From NCBI GenBank assembly GCA_965242745.1, contig CBDETG010000034.1, positions 1 through 64,000 of the forward strand: 64,000 bases of DNA, written 5' to 3'. The position numbers were made by a program, and so were the translations under genes. Of this stretch, positions 42,976 through 51,867 are shown piece after piece; the first letter of the stretch is position 1; the number at the start of each line of letters is the position of its first letter. The notes beneath the pieces are model-generated. The model was given only the letters and a program-made list of their open reading frames with translations, did not search any database and was not told the origin of the DNA. The DNA is from JABAAI01 sp965242745. Lineage in GTDB: Bacteria > Spirochaetota > Leptospiria > Leptospirales > Leptonemataceae.

Positions 42976-43691
42976 CCCAATCCGCCATTGAATGGACGCA
43001 GATGACGTGGAACCCCACGACAGGCTGCACCAAAATATCTACGGGCTGTAAGTATTGCTATGCTGAGGTGATGAGCAGCCGCTTGCAAGCGATGGGCCTT
43101 AGAAAATACCGAGATGGCTTTACTAAAATTCGCACGCATAAAGAGGCTCTAAGCATTCCTTACCTTTGGCATAAGCCAAGAGTGATTTTTGTAAACTCAA
43201 TGAGCGACCTGTTTCATCCCGAAGTGCCCGATAGCTTCATAAAAAAAGTCTTCCAAGTTATGAACGAAAACCAGCGGCACACCTTTCAAGTTTTGACAAA
43301 GCGTGCACAACGCTTGTTAGAGCTCGATCATCAGTTGCATTGGAGCAGTAATATATGGATGGGAGTATCTGTTGAAAACAAAGCTGCCATGCATCGCATT
43401 TCTTCTCTTATCAAGACGGGCGCAAAAATGAAGTTCCTCTCTTGCGAGCCCTTGCTGGAATCACTTCCAAGATTGCCGCTGGGGAACATTGATTGGGTTA
43501 TCGTTGGCGGCGAGAGTGGACAAAAGTCAAGAGAGATGGAACAGGCCTGGGCTGTGAATATCCAAAAGCAATGTAGTAAAAATAATGTTGCTTTTTTCTT
43601 TAAGCAGTGGGGTGGAAAAAATAAAAAGAAAAACGGCCGTATTCTAAACGGCAAAACTTACGACGAAATGCCCTCAGCCCACCTCAAGTAG
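42972..43691 (+). CDS. Phage Gp37/Gp68 family protein (DUF5131)
   Basis: 239 residues. N-terminus IEWTQMTWNPTTGCTKISTGCKYCYAE contains three cysteines (CxxxxxxCxxC) that in this family may bind an iron-sulfur cluster or zinc. Later parts: VIFVNSMSDLFHPEVPDSFI, HTFQVLTKRAQRL, IWMGVSVENKAAMHRI, MKFLSCEPLLESLP and VIVGGESGQKSREM. Known as a phage and defence-island protein, usually paired with TcmP, of unknown biochemical role; radical-SAM-like chemistry has been suggested by sequence pattern. The presumed partner is only a remnant here. Confidence 0.88.
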   Translation: MTQSAIEWTQMTWNPTTGCTKISTGCKYCYAEVMSSRLQAMGLRKYRDGFTKIRTHKEALSIPYLWHKPRVIFVNSMSDLFHPEVPDSFIKKVFQVMNENQRHTFQVLTKRAQRLLELDHQLHWSSNIWMGVSVENKAAMHRISSLIKTGAKMKFLSCEPLLESLPRLPLGNIDWVIVGGESGQKSREMEQAWAVNIQKQCSKNNVAFFFKQWGGKNKKKNGRILNGKTYDEMPSAHLK

Positions 43692-43737
43692 CATAGACCC
43701 TTAGCGCATCTCACAAGCGCATCGCATACATATAAAG

Positions 43738-43770
43738 AAGGGATCAAGATCGTGGAGGGGAGAGGATGAG
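43738..43770 (+). repeat. Echo of the type IIG 3' end, 1
   Basis: GATCGTGGAGGGGAGAGGAT (43748-43767) is identical to 42143-42162, the last codons of type IIG copy 1. Read in frame it gives GIKIVEGRG and a stop. It ends the BrnT/BrnA and Gp37/Gp68 cassette. Confidence 0.8.
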
Positions 43771-43834
43771 GCGTAGTAGGCAGGCGTGAGCTTTGATAAC
43801 GGCGGGCGGGGATGTGTAAATGCAGCGTCAGGAG

Positions 43835-43973
43835 TGCAAAAAATATGTTGCGCTGTGAGATTAAGCGGCTACGTTCGCAGCGAAGGGGTGTACTGGGACG
43901 CTGTAGGATTGGCAGCGGGCGTTGGTGGTAAAATGCGGAGTCTGGCGTTGTTGTAATATGCAGAGTCTGGGCG
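43835..43973 (+). repeat. Direct repeat flanking the PIN cassette, left copy, plus dispersed modules
   Basis: GCAAAAAATATGTTGCGCTG at 43835 through GCAGAGTCTGGGCG ending 43973 is repeated almost exactly, apart from an insertion, at 45393-45563. It includes the GGTAAAATGCGGAGTCTGGCG module of the dispersed family and is followed by GCCGCATTATGTCGCG (about 43972-43987). The stretch 43692-44098 shows no gene. Confidence 0.8.
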
Positions 43974-44063
43974 CCGCATTATGTCGCGTTGGGCGCAGAC
44001 GTTTTTTATGACAACAACGCTGCCATCTTCCCACGCCGCATTGGCGCAGGCTACGTTGCATAC

Positions 44064-44093
44064 GAGATAAAGATTGTGGAGGGGAGATAAATA
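44064..44093 (+). repeat. Echo of the type IIG 3' end, 2
   Basis: GATTGTGGAGGGGAGAT at 44072-44088 reads in frame as EIKIVEGR and a stop, closest to the tail of type IIG copy 2 (50670 onwards). It lies directly before the unknown protein-PIN pair. Confidence 0.7.
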
Positions 44094-44098
44094 CTCAT

Positions 44099-44869
44099 AT
44101 GGATCAGACCTTTGCAATAAAAATCAGTGGTGAGGGGCTTAGTCCTGAAGAGGTCAGTATTGGAGACCTAGGCAAACTCTTAAGCTCTTTTGACAAAAGC
44201 ATAAAATCATTGATTCCAAAAGAAGAGCCCGAGATGGCGAAAGATATAGTTATTGGATTAATTGGTATTGGAACAGGCAGCGCGAAACTTACATTTAAGA
44301 CTAAGCTGCCTGTGGTGATGCTTGCATGGTCTTCATTAACTGCAGTAATAAGGGAAAATAATTTTCATACATTACCACCTGAATCCATAAAACCCTTAAA
44401 GGAGATTGCAGATTTATCAAAAAAAAAGCGATGTGCAGTGGAGTTTCATAATACGAATGGAGCAATTTCACCTGCAATCATTCACCCTGATACAACTATA
44501 GAAATTCCATCTGAGAAGTATATTGAAGTAAGTACAACTATTTATGGCAAAGTGGAAAGAGTAGGCGGCAAAAAGGAGCCTAAAGCGCTTCTTTCATTAC
44601 CAAAAACAGGATCACTTTCTTGTGATGTATCTGAGGAAATGGCAAAAAAATTAGCTCAGAGATTATACACATGGGTAGGAGTAGCAGGGCAGGCAAAATG
44701 GAATATCGATGATGACTCTATTGCAGCTTTTCAAATCGAGTCATTGACTTCTTATGAAGATACTCCTCTTTCTGATGCAATACAAGAACTAGCAAAAATT
44801 ACTGGAGAACTCTGGAAGGACGAAGAGGACGTAATTAAAGCTGTAGCAAAACTTAGAGGTAAAATATAA
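44099..44869 (+). CDS. Unknown protein paired with a PIN-domain toxin (candidate antitoxin)
   Basis: 256 residues without a recognised domain. N-terminus FAIKISGEGLSPEEVSIGDLGKLL, then IGLIGIGTGSAKLTFKTKLP, VIRENNFHTLPPESIKPLKEI and a C-terminal helical end (SDAIQELAKITGELW). It is soluble with a beta-rich middle and has no obvious DNA-binding motif. Its stop codon is directly followed by the PIN gene's ATG, so the two are coupled, and gene order and size suggest an antitoxin or sensor controlling the nuclease. That is larger than usual PIN antitoxins. Confidence 0.6.
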   Translation: MDQTFAIKISGEGLSPEEVSIGDLGKLLSSFDKSIKSLIPKEEPEMAKDIVIGLIGIGTGSAKLTFKTKLPVVMLAWSSLTAVIRENNFHTLPPESIKPLKEIADLSKKKRCAVEFHNTNGAISPAIIHPDTTIEIPSEKYIEVSTTIYGKVERVGGKKEPKALLSLPKTGSLSCDVSEEMAKKLAQRLYTWVGVAGQAKWNIDDDSIAAFQIESLTSYEDTPLSDAIQELAKITGELWKDEEDVIKAVAKLRGKI

Positions 44870-45346
44870 ATGAGACTCGTTTGCTTAGATACTCACATTT
44901 TAATATGGGGTATCAAAGGGGCAGCGACTGCGGGGCAAGAAGAGAAGGTGGAAGTTGCTCAAGCTTTTATCCAGCACCTTGAGAGTCAAAAAAGTAAGGC
45001 CATCATTCCTTCAGTGGTTATGGCAGAATTTTTGGTGGAGTACAGAGATGATAAGCAAAGGCATGAATTCAGCGCTTTCTTGGATAGGAAGTTTATGGTG
45101 GCGCCGTTTGATACGCAAGCAGCTATTAAGTTTTCAGAAATATGGCAAAAAAATCATCAAAACAAAAGCAAAACAGACACCAGAGACAAAGTCAAATTTG
45201 ACTACCAAATTGTTTCGATAGCTGTTACAAAGGGTGCAGATTGTATTTATACGCATGATAAGGACCTGTCCAAGTTTGCCCGAGGTTTCATTGAAACACA
45301 AGAAATGCCGGACCTAAGAGGGACACAAATGGATTTACCGATGTAA
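44870..45346 (+). CDS. PIN-domain ribonuclease toxin candidate
   Basis: 158 residues. The PIN acidic set is visible: LVCLDTHILIWGIKG at the N-terminus, VVMAEFLVEYRDD, FDYQIVSIAVTKGADCIYTHDKDLSKFA at the C-terminus. Such proteins cleave RNA (often tRNA or mRNA) and act in VapBC-like toxin-antitoxin pairs. The partner upstream is an unfamiliar 256-residue protein instead of a short VapB. Both are enclosed by a type IIG 3'-end echo and long direct repeats. Confidence 0.85.
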   Translation: MRLVCLDTHILIWGIKGAATAGQEEKVEVAQAFIQHLESQKSKAIIPSVVMAEFLVEYRDDKQRHEFSAFLDRKFMVAPFDTQAAIKFSEIWQKNHQNKSKTDTRDKVKFDYQIVSIAVTKGADCIYTHDKDLSKFARGFIETQEMPDLRGTQMDLPM

Positions 45347-45392
45347 ACAATGCTTCGCTTGCTGCGACGGCATGCTCGGGAATTAAGCCCGC

Positions 45393-45563
45393 GCAAAAAA
45401 TATGTTGCGCTGTGAGATTAAGCGGCTACGTTCGCAGTGAAAATACAGCGTCGGCCTTGTTGTAATAAGCGGCGTTTGTGTACTGGGACGCTGTAGGATT
45501 GGCAGCGGGCGTTGGTGGTAAAATGCGGAGTCTGGCGTTGTTGTAATATGCAGAGTCTGGGCG
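45393..45563 (+). repeat. Direct repeat flanking the PIN cassette, right copy
   Basis: Same sequence and orientation as 43835-43973 with an insert (TACAGCGTCGGCCTTGTTGT region). More modules of the dispersed family follow, so 45347-45798 contains repeats and no gene; open frames there are repeat-derived. Confidence 0.8.
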
Positions 45564-45798
45564 TTGTTGCGTAACACAAAAGCGAGAATCGGCGATTCCA
45601 CGCAGGCACCACAGCGCTTATCAGCTATTTTGCGAATTACACAACAAGGCCCCCAGTTAGCAAAACTAGCGCTGCCTACTCCCAACGTCGCTTATAGCTA
45701 CACCGCCCTCGTCATCAAAACTACCGCCCACTCCCAGCGCCATATTTGTACAACAACGCGACACTGAATTTAGGCAATAATACTGGCCTCAGCTGAGC

Positions 45799-47697
45799 TC
45801 AAATGCGGCGTGAGGTGGAGGAATAGTGAGTCTTGTCTGTGTGCAGGCTGCTTAAGTGTAATTCCCGAAGCTGCTCTGCTTCTACCTTGCTTGGACTTTG
45901 GGACATAAGACATTGGCCCTTTTGGGTCTTAGGGAAGGCTATGACATCTCTAATGGAGTTCTTTTGTAAAAAGAGCATCAAGATGCGATCAAGACCAAAA
46001 GCTATGCCTGCATGAGGCGGGGCGCCGTATTCGAGAGAGCGAAGCAAAAAGGAAAATTGTTCTTCTATTTGCTCTGGGGCTAAGGCGAGGTATTGGAATA
46101 CCTGTCTTTGCATTTTGGCATCGTGAATGCGTACAGAGCCTCCCCCTATCTCTACTCCGTTTAAAACCAGATCATAGGCCTGCGAAAGCAGGCTCAGGCC
46201 GGAATCCGCAAAAGCCTTTTCGTCCATAAGTACAGGGAAATCTTCCTCTCGAGGCGCCGTAAAAGGATTATGCACGCTCTGTATTTTGTTAGTTTGAGGA
46301 TCACGCATAAAAAGAGGGAAATCGTAGACCCACACAAAGGACCACAGTTTTTCTGGTATAAGCTTCCTTTCTTGGGCCATCCTCCTGCGCAAATGACCCA
46401 GAGAGCTGTGAACTACTTCCTCAGGGCCTGCTCCAAAAAAGATCACATCTCCTTTTTGGCATGATAGGCAATGCGCCAGTTTTTCTAGTAATGCAGGCTG
46501 AAAGAATTTGCTGATAACAGATTGCAGGCCCTGTTCCTCGTATTTGAGCCATGCCAAGCCCTTAGCCTGAAAGTCATGAGCAAGCCATGCCTCAAGATTC
46601 TCTATCTCCTTACGAGATAAGCCTGCTCCTCCCGGGACGCAGAGCGCCTTGACCCTGCCCCCTTCCTCCAAGACCTTACGAAAGACTTGAAATTGAGATT
46701 CCTTAACTATGTGAGCCACATCCACCAAAGGCATATCGTACCTAAGATCAGGCGCGTCCACTCCGTAATTCTCCATAGCCTCATGATAAGAAAGGCCTCG
46801 TATAGGCAGCTGCAGCTGGACCTCAAAGCATTCTTCTAAAACATAAGCCCACAGCTTTTCCATACTTTGCATGACCATAGCACGATTGACAAAACTCATT
46901 TCTATATCCAGCTGCGTGAATTCAGGCTGGCGGTCGGCCCGCAGGTCCTCATCTCTAAAACATTTTACTATTTGAAAGTATCTTTCCATACCGCTTAGCA
47001 TCAGGAGCTGCTTGAAGATTTGAGGTGACTGCGGCAGGGCATAGAAGTTGCCGGGCATGATGCGTGAGGGGACAAGGAAATCCCGCGCGCCTTCGGGCGT
47101 GGCCTTGTTTAGCACAGGCGTTTCAATCTCTAAAAAGTCCTGCGATATAAGAAAGTTACGTATGCTGTGATTGAGTCGGGAACGAGCCCTGAGAGCTTCC
47201 TGCATCTCCTGACGACGCAGGTCCAAAACACGATAGCGCAGGCGCAGCTCCTCAGAACTATGATCATATTCTTCTATGCTTATAGGAGGCGTGAGTGAAG
47301 CGCTGAGGATGCGAAAATCTTTTACAAGCGCTTCTACCTCGCCTGTGGGCAGCTTGCTGTTGTAACTCTCAGCGCTGCGCTTTCTTAGTATGCCTTGCAC
47401 GGCAACATTGTACTCGCTTCTCATGCCCTCCGCCTCTGCAAAGGCATCACCCAAAACCGAACGATCAAAAACAAGCTGGAGCAGACCGCTGCGGTCCCGC
47501 AGGTCTACAAAGATACAGGCGCCCTGGTCTCTGCAGCGCATAGCCCAACCTGCGACATAAATGATCTTCCCATCGTCTTTGGCACGAAAGCCTCCAGCGG
47601 GACTGCGTTTTTGGTATAGCTCTGTAAGCCATGCTCTTTGCTCTTCCTGCTTCTTGGATAGAGAAGGCGCGTTTTGGGGAGGCGTGTTTTGTGTCAT
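45799..47697 (-). CDS. aspS: Aspartyl-tRNA synthetase (bacterial type)
   Basis: About 632 residues from ATG 47697; the longer open frame to 47790 is not needed. Class II synthetase: N-terminal OB-fold (VAGWAMRCRDQGACIFVDLRDRSG), RYRVLDLRR, motif 2 region MERYFQIVKCFRDEDLRADRQPEFTQLD, the bacterial GAD insertion domain, and motif 3 HAGIAFGLDRILMLFL. Whether it also charges tRNA-Asn with Asp (non-discriminating) cannot be read. It is the only housekeeping gene inside the defence island and lies between the two type IIG copies. Confidence 0.96.
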   Translation of the reverse strand: MTQNTPPQNAPSLSKKQEEQRAWLTELYQKRSPAGGFRAKDDGKIIYVAGWAMRCRDQGACIFVDLRDRSGLLQLVFDRSVLGDAFAEAEGMRSEYNVAVQGILRKRSAESYNSKLPTGEVEALVKDFRILSASLTPPISIEEYDHSSEELRLRYRVLDLRRQEMQEALRARSRLNHSIRNFLISQDFLEIETPVLNKATPEGARDFLVPSRIMPGNFYALPQSPQIFKQLLMLSGMERYFQIVKCFRDEDLRADRQPEFTQLDIEMSFVNRAMVMQSMEKLWAYVLEECFEVQLQLPIRGLSYHEAMENYGVDAPDLRYDMPLVDVAHIVKESQFQVFRKVLEEGGRVKALCVPGGAGLSRKEIENLEAWLAHDFQAKGLAWLKYEEQGLQSVISKFFQPALLEKLAHCLSCQKGDVIFFGAGPEEVVHSSLGHLRRRMAQERKLIPEKLWSFVWVYDFPLFMRDPQTNKIQSVHNPFTAPREEDFPVLMDEKAFADSGLSLLSQAYDLVLNGVEIGGGSVRIHDAKMQRQVFQYLALAPEQIEEQFSFLLRSLEYGAPPHAGIAFGLDRILMLFLQKNSIRDVIAFPKTQKGQCLMSQSPSKVEAEQLRELHLSSLHTDKTHYSSTSRRI

Positions 47698-47898
47698 ATT
47701 TCTAAGCTTTCGCGCTGAGCAGATAAAGATAGCTTTCGTACTATGGTTTAGGATGCCAAGCATTATTCTGTCCTGCAGGGTAAAAAGCATGCCTCTAGTA
47801 CATAGACAAGGCGCACTGGAAGCCTAAAAAAGCTCTATTTCATCAAGTGAGCGCATTTCTGTTTGACAGCGCTTAAGGCAAAACCAAGCTGTTTTCTT

Positions 47899-50703
47899 AT
47901 GTCTGCGCCCGCCGAAGTCCAGCGTCTTGTAGAAAATTTTGATGCGCACATCGACTCCTACAAAGCAGGGTCCTATAACGAGACGCAGCTGCGCGTGGAT
48001 TTCGTTGATCCACTTTTTAGCTGCATGGGCTGGGACATCAATAATCAAGCGGGCTTTGCTGAAAGTTACCGCGACGTGCTGCACGAATATACGCTTAAGA
48101 CCAAAGACGGCACGAAGGCGCCCGACTATTGCTTTTGTATTGGCGGCGCCCGCAAATTCTTTTTAGAGACGAAAAAGCCCGCCGTGCATATCAAAGATGA
48201 CGCTGCGCCCGCCTTTCAACTGCGGCGTTACGGCTGGTCGGCGAGTCTGCCCTTGAGCATCCTCACGGACTTTGAGGAATTTGCCGTCTATGATTGCCGC
48301 ATCAAGCCGCAGCAAAAGGACCGCGCCTCTGTCGCTCGGCTTATGTATTTTACTTACAAGGATTATTTAGACGAGTGGGAGGAGCTGGCGGGGCTTTTTT
48401 CTAAGAGAGCGATTCAACAAGGCGCTTTTGATACGTTTGTCAGCTCGGATAAAAAAAAGAAAGGCGCAAGCGAGATTGACAAGTCCTTTTTAGCGGACAT
48501 GGAGAGGTGGCGCGAGCTGCTTGCTAAAAACATTGCGCTGCGCAACGCAAAGCTGAGTCAAAAAGAGATGAACCATTACGTGCAGGCGACGATGGATCGC
48601 ATCATCTTTTTGCGCATCTGCGAGGATCGTAATATAGAAGAATACGGCCGGCTGCAGGAGCTGCTAAAAAAAGAGCGCGTCTATAAGGGCTTGTGCCGCC
48701 TCTTTAGGCAGGCTGACGCAAAATACAATTCGGGCTTGTTTTGCTTTGAGGACGAAAGGGGGCGGGGGGCGCCTGATAGGGTGAGTCTTAGATTGGCTGT
48801 TGACGACAAGCCGCTGCAAGAAATTATCCGCCATCTGTATTATCCCCAAAGCCCCTACGTGTTTTCGCAGATTCCAGCAGAGATCTTAGGGCAGGTTTAT
48901 GAAAAGTTTTTAGGCAAGGTGATACGTCTGACTCCTGCGCATCAGGCCAAAGTAGAAGAGAAGCCCGAAGTGCGCAAGGCAGGCGGCGTTTATTATACGC
49001 CCAAATACGTAGTCGATTACATCGTAAAAAATACGGTGGGCGCGCTGCTCAAAAACAAGACGCCCGCGCAGGCAAAAAAGCTGCGTGTGCTGGACCCTGC
49101 CTGCGGCTCTGGCTCCTTTTTGCTTGGCGCTTATCAGTTTCTTCTGCGCTGGTATCTGCAAAGTTATAGCAAGGAGCCTGCCAAAAATACAAAGCGCATC
49201 TATCAAGACGACAAGGGCCGGTGGTCTTTGGCGACGAGGGAAAAAAAGGAGATCCTGCTTAGCAACATTTACGGCGTGGACATTGACAGGCAGGCCGTAG
49301 AGGTCACAAAGCTCTCGCTGCTCTTGCAGGTGCTGGAGGGTGAAAACAGCGATACGCTGGATGCGGAGCGCCGCCTCTTTGCCGAGCGCGCCCTGCCTGA
49401 TCTGCGTCATAATATCAAGTGCGGGAATTCGCTGATCGGGACTGACTTTTTTTACGGCAAGAACTTAGATATCTTCGAGCAGAATGAGATGGAAAAGATT
49501 AACGCCTTTGACTGGGACGATGAGGCGCGAGGCTTTGGGGAGATCATGCGTGAGGGCGGTTTTGATGCGGTGATTGGGAATCCGCCTTATGGGGCGGAAA
49601 TTACAGCAGTCCAAAGGAAGTATATTGATAATAGATTAGATTACTCTTCAGGAACAAAAAACTCTGCAATTTATTTTATTAGTCTTGCAAAACAATTACT
49701 AAGTCCTAATGGAATTTTATCGTTTATTATTCCTAAGTCGGTATGTTATTCAAATGGTTGGAAGGAATGCGCATTGATGTTGATAAAAAGGCTGGTGAAG
49801 TTAATTGATGTAGAAAAAGCATTTCAAGGCGTAAAGCTAGAGCAGATCATATTTCTATGCGACCAGAATAACAAAAAGGATTCTTATACAAATGGTCTCG
49901 TGATAAATGGAGAAATAAAGCAACAGTCAATCGTTAAAAAATCAGTGTTTTCCAAATATAATATATTGCTTGCGGGACAAGTAAAAAGTGAAATTGATAT
50001 TATAAACAAGATTACAACAAATTTTTCAAAAATGCTTTCTGATTATGTGTTTATTGAACGTGGTTTGAATTGGCAGAGCCAAGTTAAAGAAAAGCGAGGT
50101 CAAACTCCTGTATTTAGGGGCGCTCAACTTAACCGCTATGCGCTAGATGACGCTACAGATTTCATTTCTTTGAAAAAATTTTCTAAAGGAGAGTATGAAT
50201 ACCAACTGAAACCAAAACTCTTGAATCAATTAGTCATTGCTCATGTGAAAAACCCTTATCCTCATTTTTATCTACAAGGCTTTTTAGATTTTGAGAATAG
50301 GATTGTTTTTGAAACAATATCATGTATCTTTCCTCAAGATAAGGCGAAAGTAAATTTATATTTTTTACTAGGGTTGAATAACTCAAAATTATTCGCATGG
50401 TTACTGTATAAATTTGTATTTTCTAACGCTATACGTAGTATTCGCTTTGATAACCTCTATGTGAAAAAGATACCTGTACCCGACCTTAATGAGATAAACC
50501 AATCTGGTATAGCAAAACTTGCAACTCAGATACTCGCCGCACAAAAAAAACTGCATACATCAAAATCCGATAGCGACCGCAGGCATTATCAGCAGAAGGC
50601 GGATATACTTGATAGACAGATAGATGCGCTGGTCTATGAATTGTATGAACTAAGGCCGGAGGAAATCAGGATTGTGGAGGGGAGGGGATGCGAGGAGAGA
50701 TAG
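47899..50703 (+). CDS. Type IIG restriction-modification enzyme (Eco57I-like), copy 2
   Basis: 934 residues from ATG 47899 (MSAPAEVQRL); TTG 47863 also opens. The N-terminal nuclease (APDYCFCIGG, FFLETKKP near 90), methylase motif I LDPACGSGSFLLGAYQ near 397 and motif IV NPPYGAE near 559 match copy 1 almost block for block. After NPPY the target-recognition part is unrelated to copy 1 and AT-richer, then AAQKKLHTSKSDSDRRHYQQ and the end VEGRGCEER resume the shared sequence. This mosaic indicates swapping of the specificity domain. The following ImmA/IrrE-type gene starts 16 bases after its stop. Confidence 0.92.
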   Translation: MSAPAEVQRLVENFDAHIDSYKAGSYNETQLRVDFVDPLFSCMGWDINNQAGFAESYRDVLHEYTLKTKDGTKAPDYCFCIGGARKFFLETKKPAVHIKDDAAPAFQLRRYGWSASLPLSILTDFEEFAVYDCRIKPQQKDRASVARLMYFTYKDYLDEWEELAGLFSKRAIQQGAFDTFVSSDKKKKGASEIDKSFLADMERWRELLAKNIALRNAKLSQKEMNHYVQATMDRIIFLRICEDRNIEEYGRLQELLKKERVYKGLCRLFRQADAKYNSGLFCFEDERGRGAPDRVSLRLAVDDKPLQEIIRHLYYPQSPYVFSQIPAEILGQVYEKFLGKVIRLTPAHQAKVEEKPEVRKAGGVYYTPKYVVDYIVKNTVGALLKNKTPAQAKKLRVLDPACGSGSFLLGAYQFLLRWYLQSYSKEPAKNTKRIYQDDKGRWSLATREKKEILLSNIYGVDIDRQAVEVTKLSLLLQVLEGENSDTLDAERRLFAERALPDLRHNIKCGNSLIGTDFFYGKNLDIFEQNEMEKINAFDWDDEARGFGEIMREGGFDAVIGNPPYGAEITAVQRKYIDNRLDYSSGTKNSAIYFISLAKQLLSPNGILSFIIPKSVCYSNGWKECALMLIKRLVKLIDVEKAFQGVKLEQIIFLCDQNNKKDSYTNGLVINGEIKQQSIVKKSVFSKYNILLAGQVKSEIDIINKITTNFSKMLSDYVFIERGLNWQSQVKEKRGQTPVFRGAQLNRYALDDATDFISLKKFSKGEYEYQLKPKLLNQLVIAHVKNPYPHFYLQGFLDFENRIVFETISCIFPQDKAKVNLYFLLGLNNSKLFAWLLYKFVFSNAIRSIRFDNLYVKKIPVPDLNEINQSGIAKLATQILAAQKKLHTSKSDSDRRHYQQKADILDRQIDALVYELYELRPEEIRIVEGRGCEER

Positions 50704-50752
50704 CGTTTTTAGAAAGAGATGGTTTATAGAAAAGTACAAATCAATCAGAACA
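50604..50752 (+). repeat. Left copy of a 150-bp direct duplication
   Basis: Spans the 3' end of type IIG copy 2 and the first codons of the peptidase gene. It is repeated at 52436-52589, so the peptidase and DUF4411 genes lie between the two copies. Confidence 0.85.
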
Positions 50753-51867
50753 GATTGCTTTATCTGTTGAAACTATTCTCTTACAAGAAAGAGAAGCTTT
50801 TAGAACACGTCAATTCTCACTATAAACGCCCAAAAGAATTTAAAGATTTATTCAATGATGAAATTGATATTGGGGTACTAAAAAAAATAGATGCTCTCTT
50901 TCAACAGGGGCTGAGCTATTATACAGACCCTACTGATATAGAACCTAGCGGCAAGAATAGTATATTTTTTAGAAAGCGGCGCTTCAATACTACATTAGTT
51001 TTTGGTGATTATTTGCGCGTGAATGCTATAGAGCGAGAAGCGCAGCATCTCAATGCGCTTGTAAAATTATGCAATTACCCCATTGGAAATATCCCATTTA
51101 ACGATAGCCTTGACAGCTCTCCAGACCTAGCTGCTAAAAAGGCTATAGCGGAGTTTTACCCAGAACAAGGGATTAAGGACGACAGAGATTTCTTAAAGGC
51201 TTTCATACATAAATTGTCAGAAAAGAACATTGTAGTATTTGAATATGTGGAAACTTGGAACCAAAACTATAAGAGTAGTTTGGACGGCCTCTTTATTAAG
51301 CCCAATATCATTGCCATTAAGAGACAACAAGATAGTCTTAAAAGAGAAATTTTTACCCTGGCTCATGAGCTTGGACATTGCATACTAAGCCAAGAAGAAA
51401 TTGATCAGCCGGTTATAGAACAGCGTTTAGAAAACGAAACTGAAAAATGGTGCAATGATTTCGCTTTTGCTTTTTTAATAGGGCCGGAAAAAAAGAGACT
51501 TTTACTGCAAAGATCCGATTTTAGTTTGCAGTCTTCCTATATTCGGCAAATCACTCAGGAACAACATTTAAGCCGTTTAGCTATTTTTACATTTCTTTGG
51601 ATTCATCAAAAAATTTCATGGGTGGCATACCAGAACATTAAGAAGCAACTCAAGCAAGAGTACGAAAGTCGTCAAAAGAAAAAAGAAGAACAAAAAATAC
51701 GAAATAAAGAGTCAGGAATAAAGCAAAGAGGCGGCCCCCCTAAGCCTATTCATTCAAAACTCGCAGAAGATATTTATCGCAGCGCGTTTTTAAACAATGT
51801 AGTTAAGGAATACGAAGTATTGATGCGCTTTGGCAAAAAAGATATAGATAACTTTATTTATGGATAA
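50719..51867 (+). CDS. ImmA/IrrE-type metallopeptidase
   Basis: 382 residues. The zinc-peptidase motif FTLAHELGHCIL (HExxH near residue 216) and a following ETEKWCNDFAFAFLIG with the third acidic ligand are typical of ImmA/IrrE (DUF955) proteins, which cut repressors or antitoxins. The N-terminal 200 residues and the basic C-terminus (SRQKKKEEQKIRNKE) are unassigned. It overlaps the DUF4411 gene by 8 bases. This ImmA/IrrE-DUF4411 pairing is known from genome neighbourhoods and is thought to be a toxin-antitoxin or defence unit. Confidence 0.87.
   Translation: MVYRKVQINQNRLLYLLKLFSYKKEKLLEHVNSHYKRPKEFKDLFNDEIDIGVLKKIDALFQQGLSYYTDPTDIEPSGKNSIFFRKRRFNTTLVFGDYLRVNAIEREAQHLNALVKLCNYPIGNIPFNDSLDSSPDLAAKKAIAEFYPEQGIKDDRDFLKAFIHKLSEKNIVVFEYVETWNQNYKSSLDGLFIKPNIIAIKRQQDSLKREIFTLAHELGHCILSQEEIDQPVIEQRLENETEKWCNDFAFAFLIGPEKKRLLLQRSDFSLQSSYIRQITQEQHLSRLAIFTFLWIHQKISWVAYQNIKKQLKQEYESRQKKKEEQKIRNKESGIKQRGGPPKPIHSKLAEDIYRSAFLNNVVKEYEVLMRFGKKDIDNFIYG

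Noticed and set aside
45383..45685. Minus-strand frame before aspS
   Set aside because: Repeat-derived; no family features.
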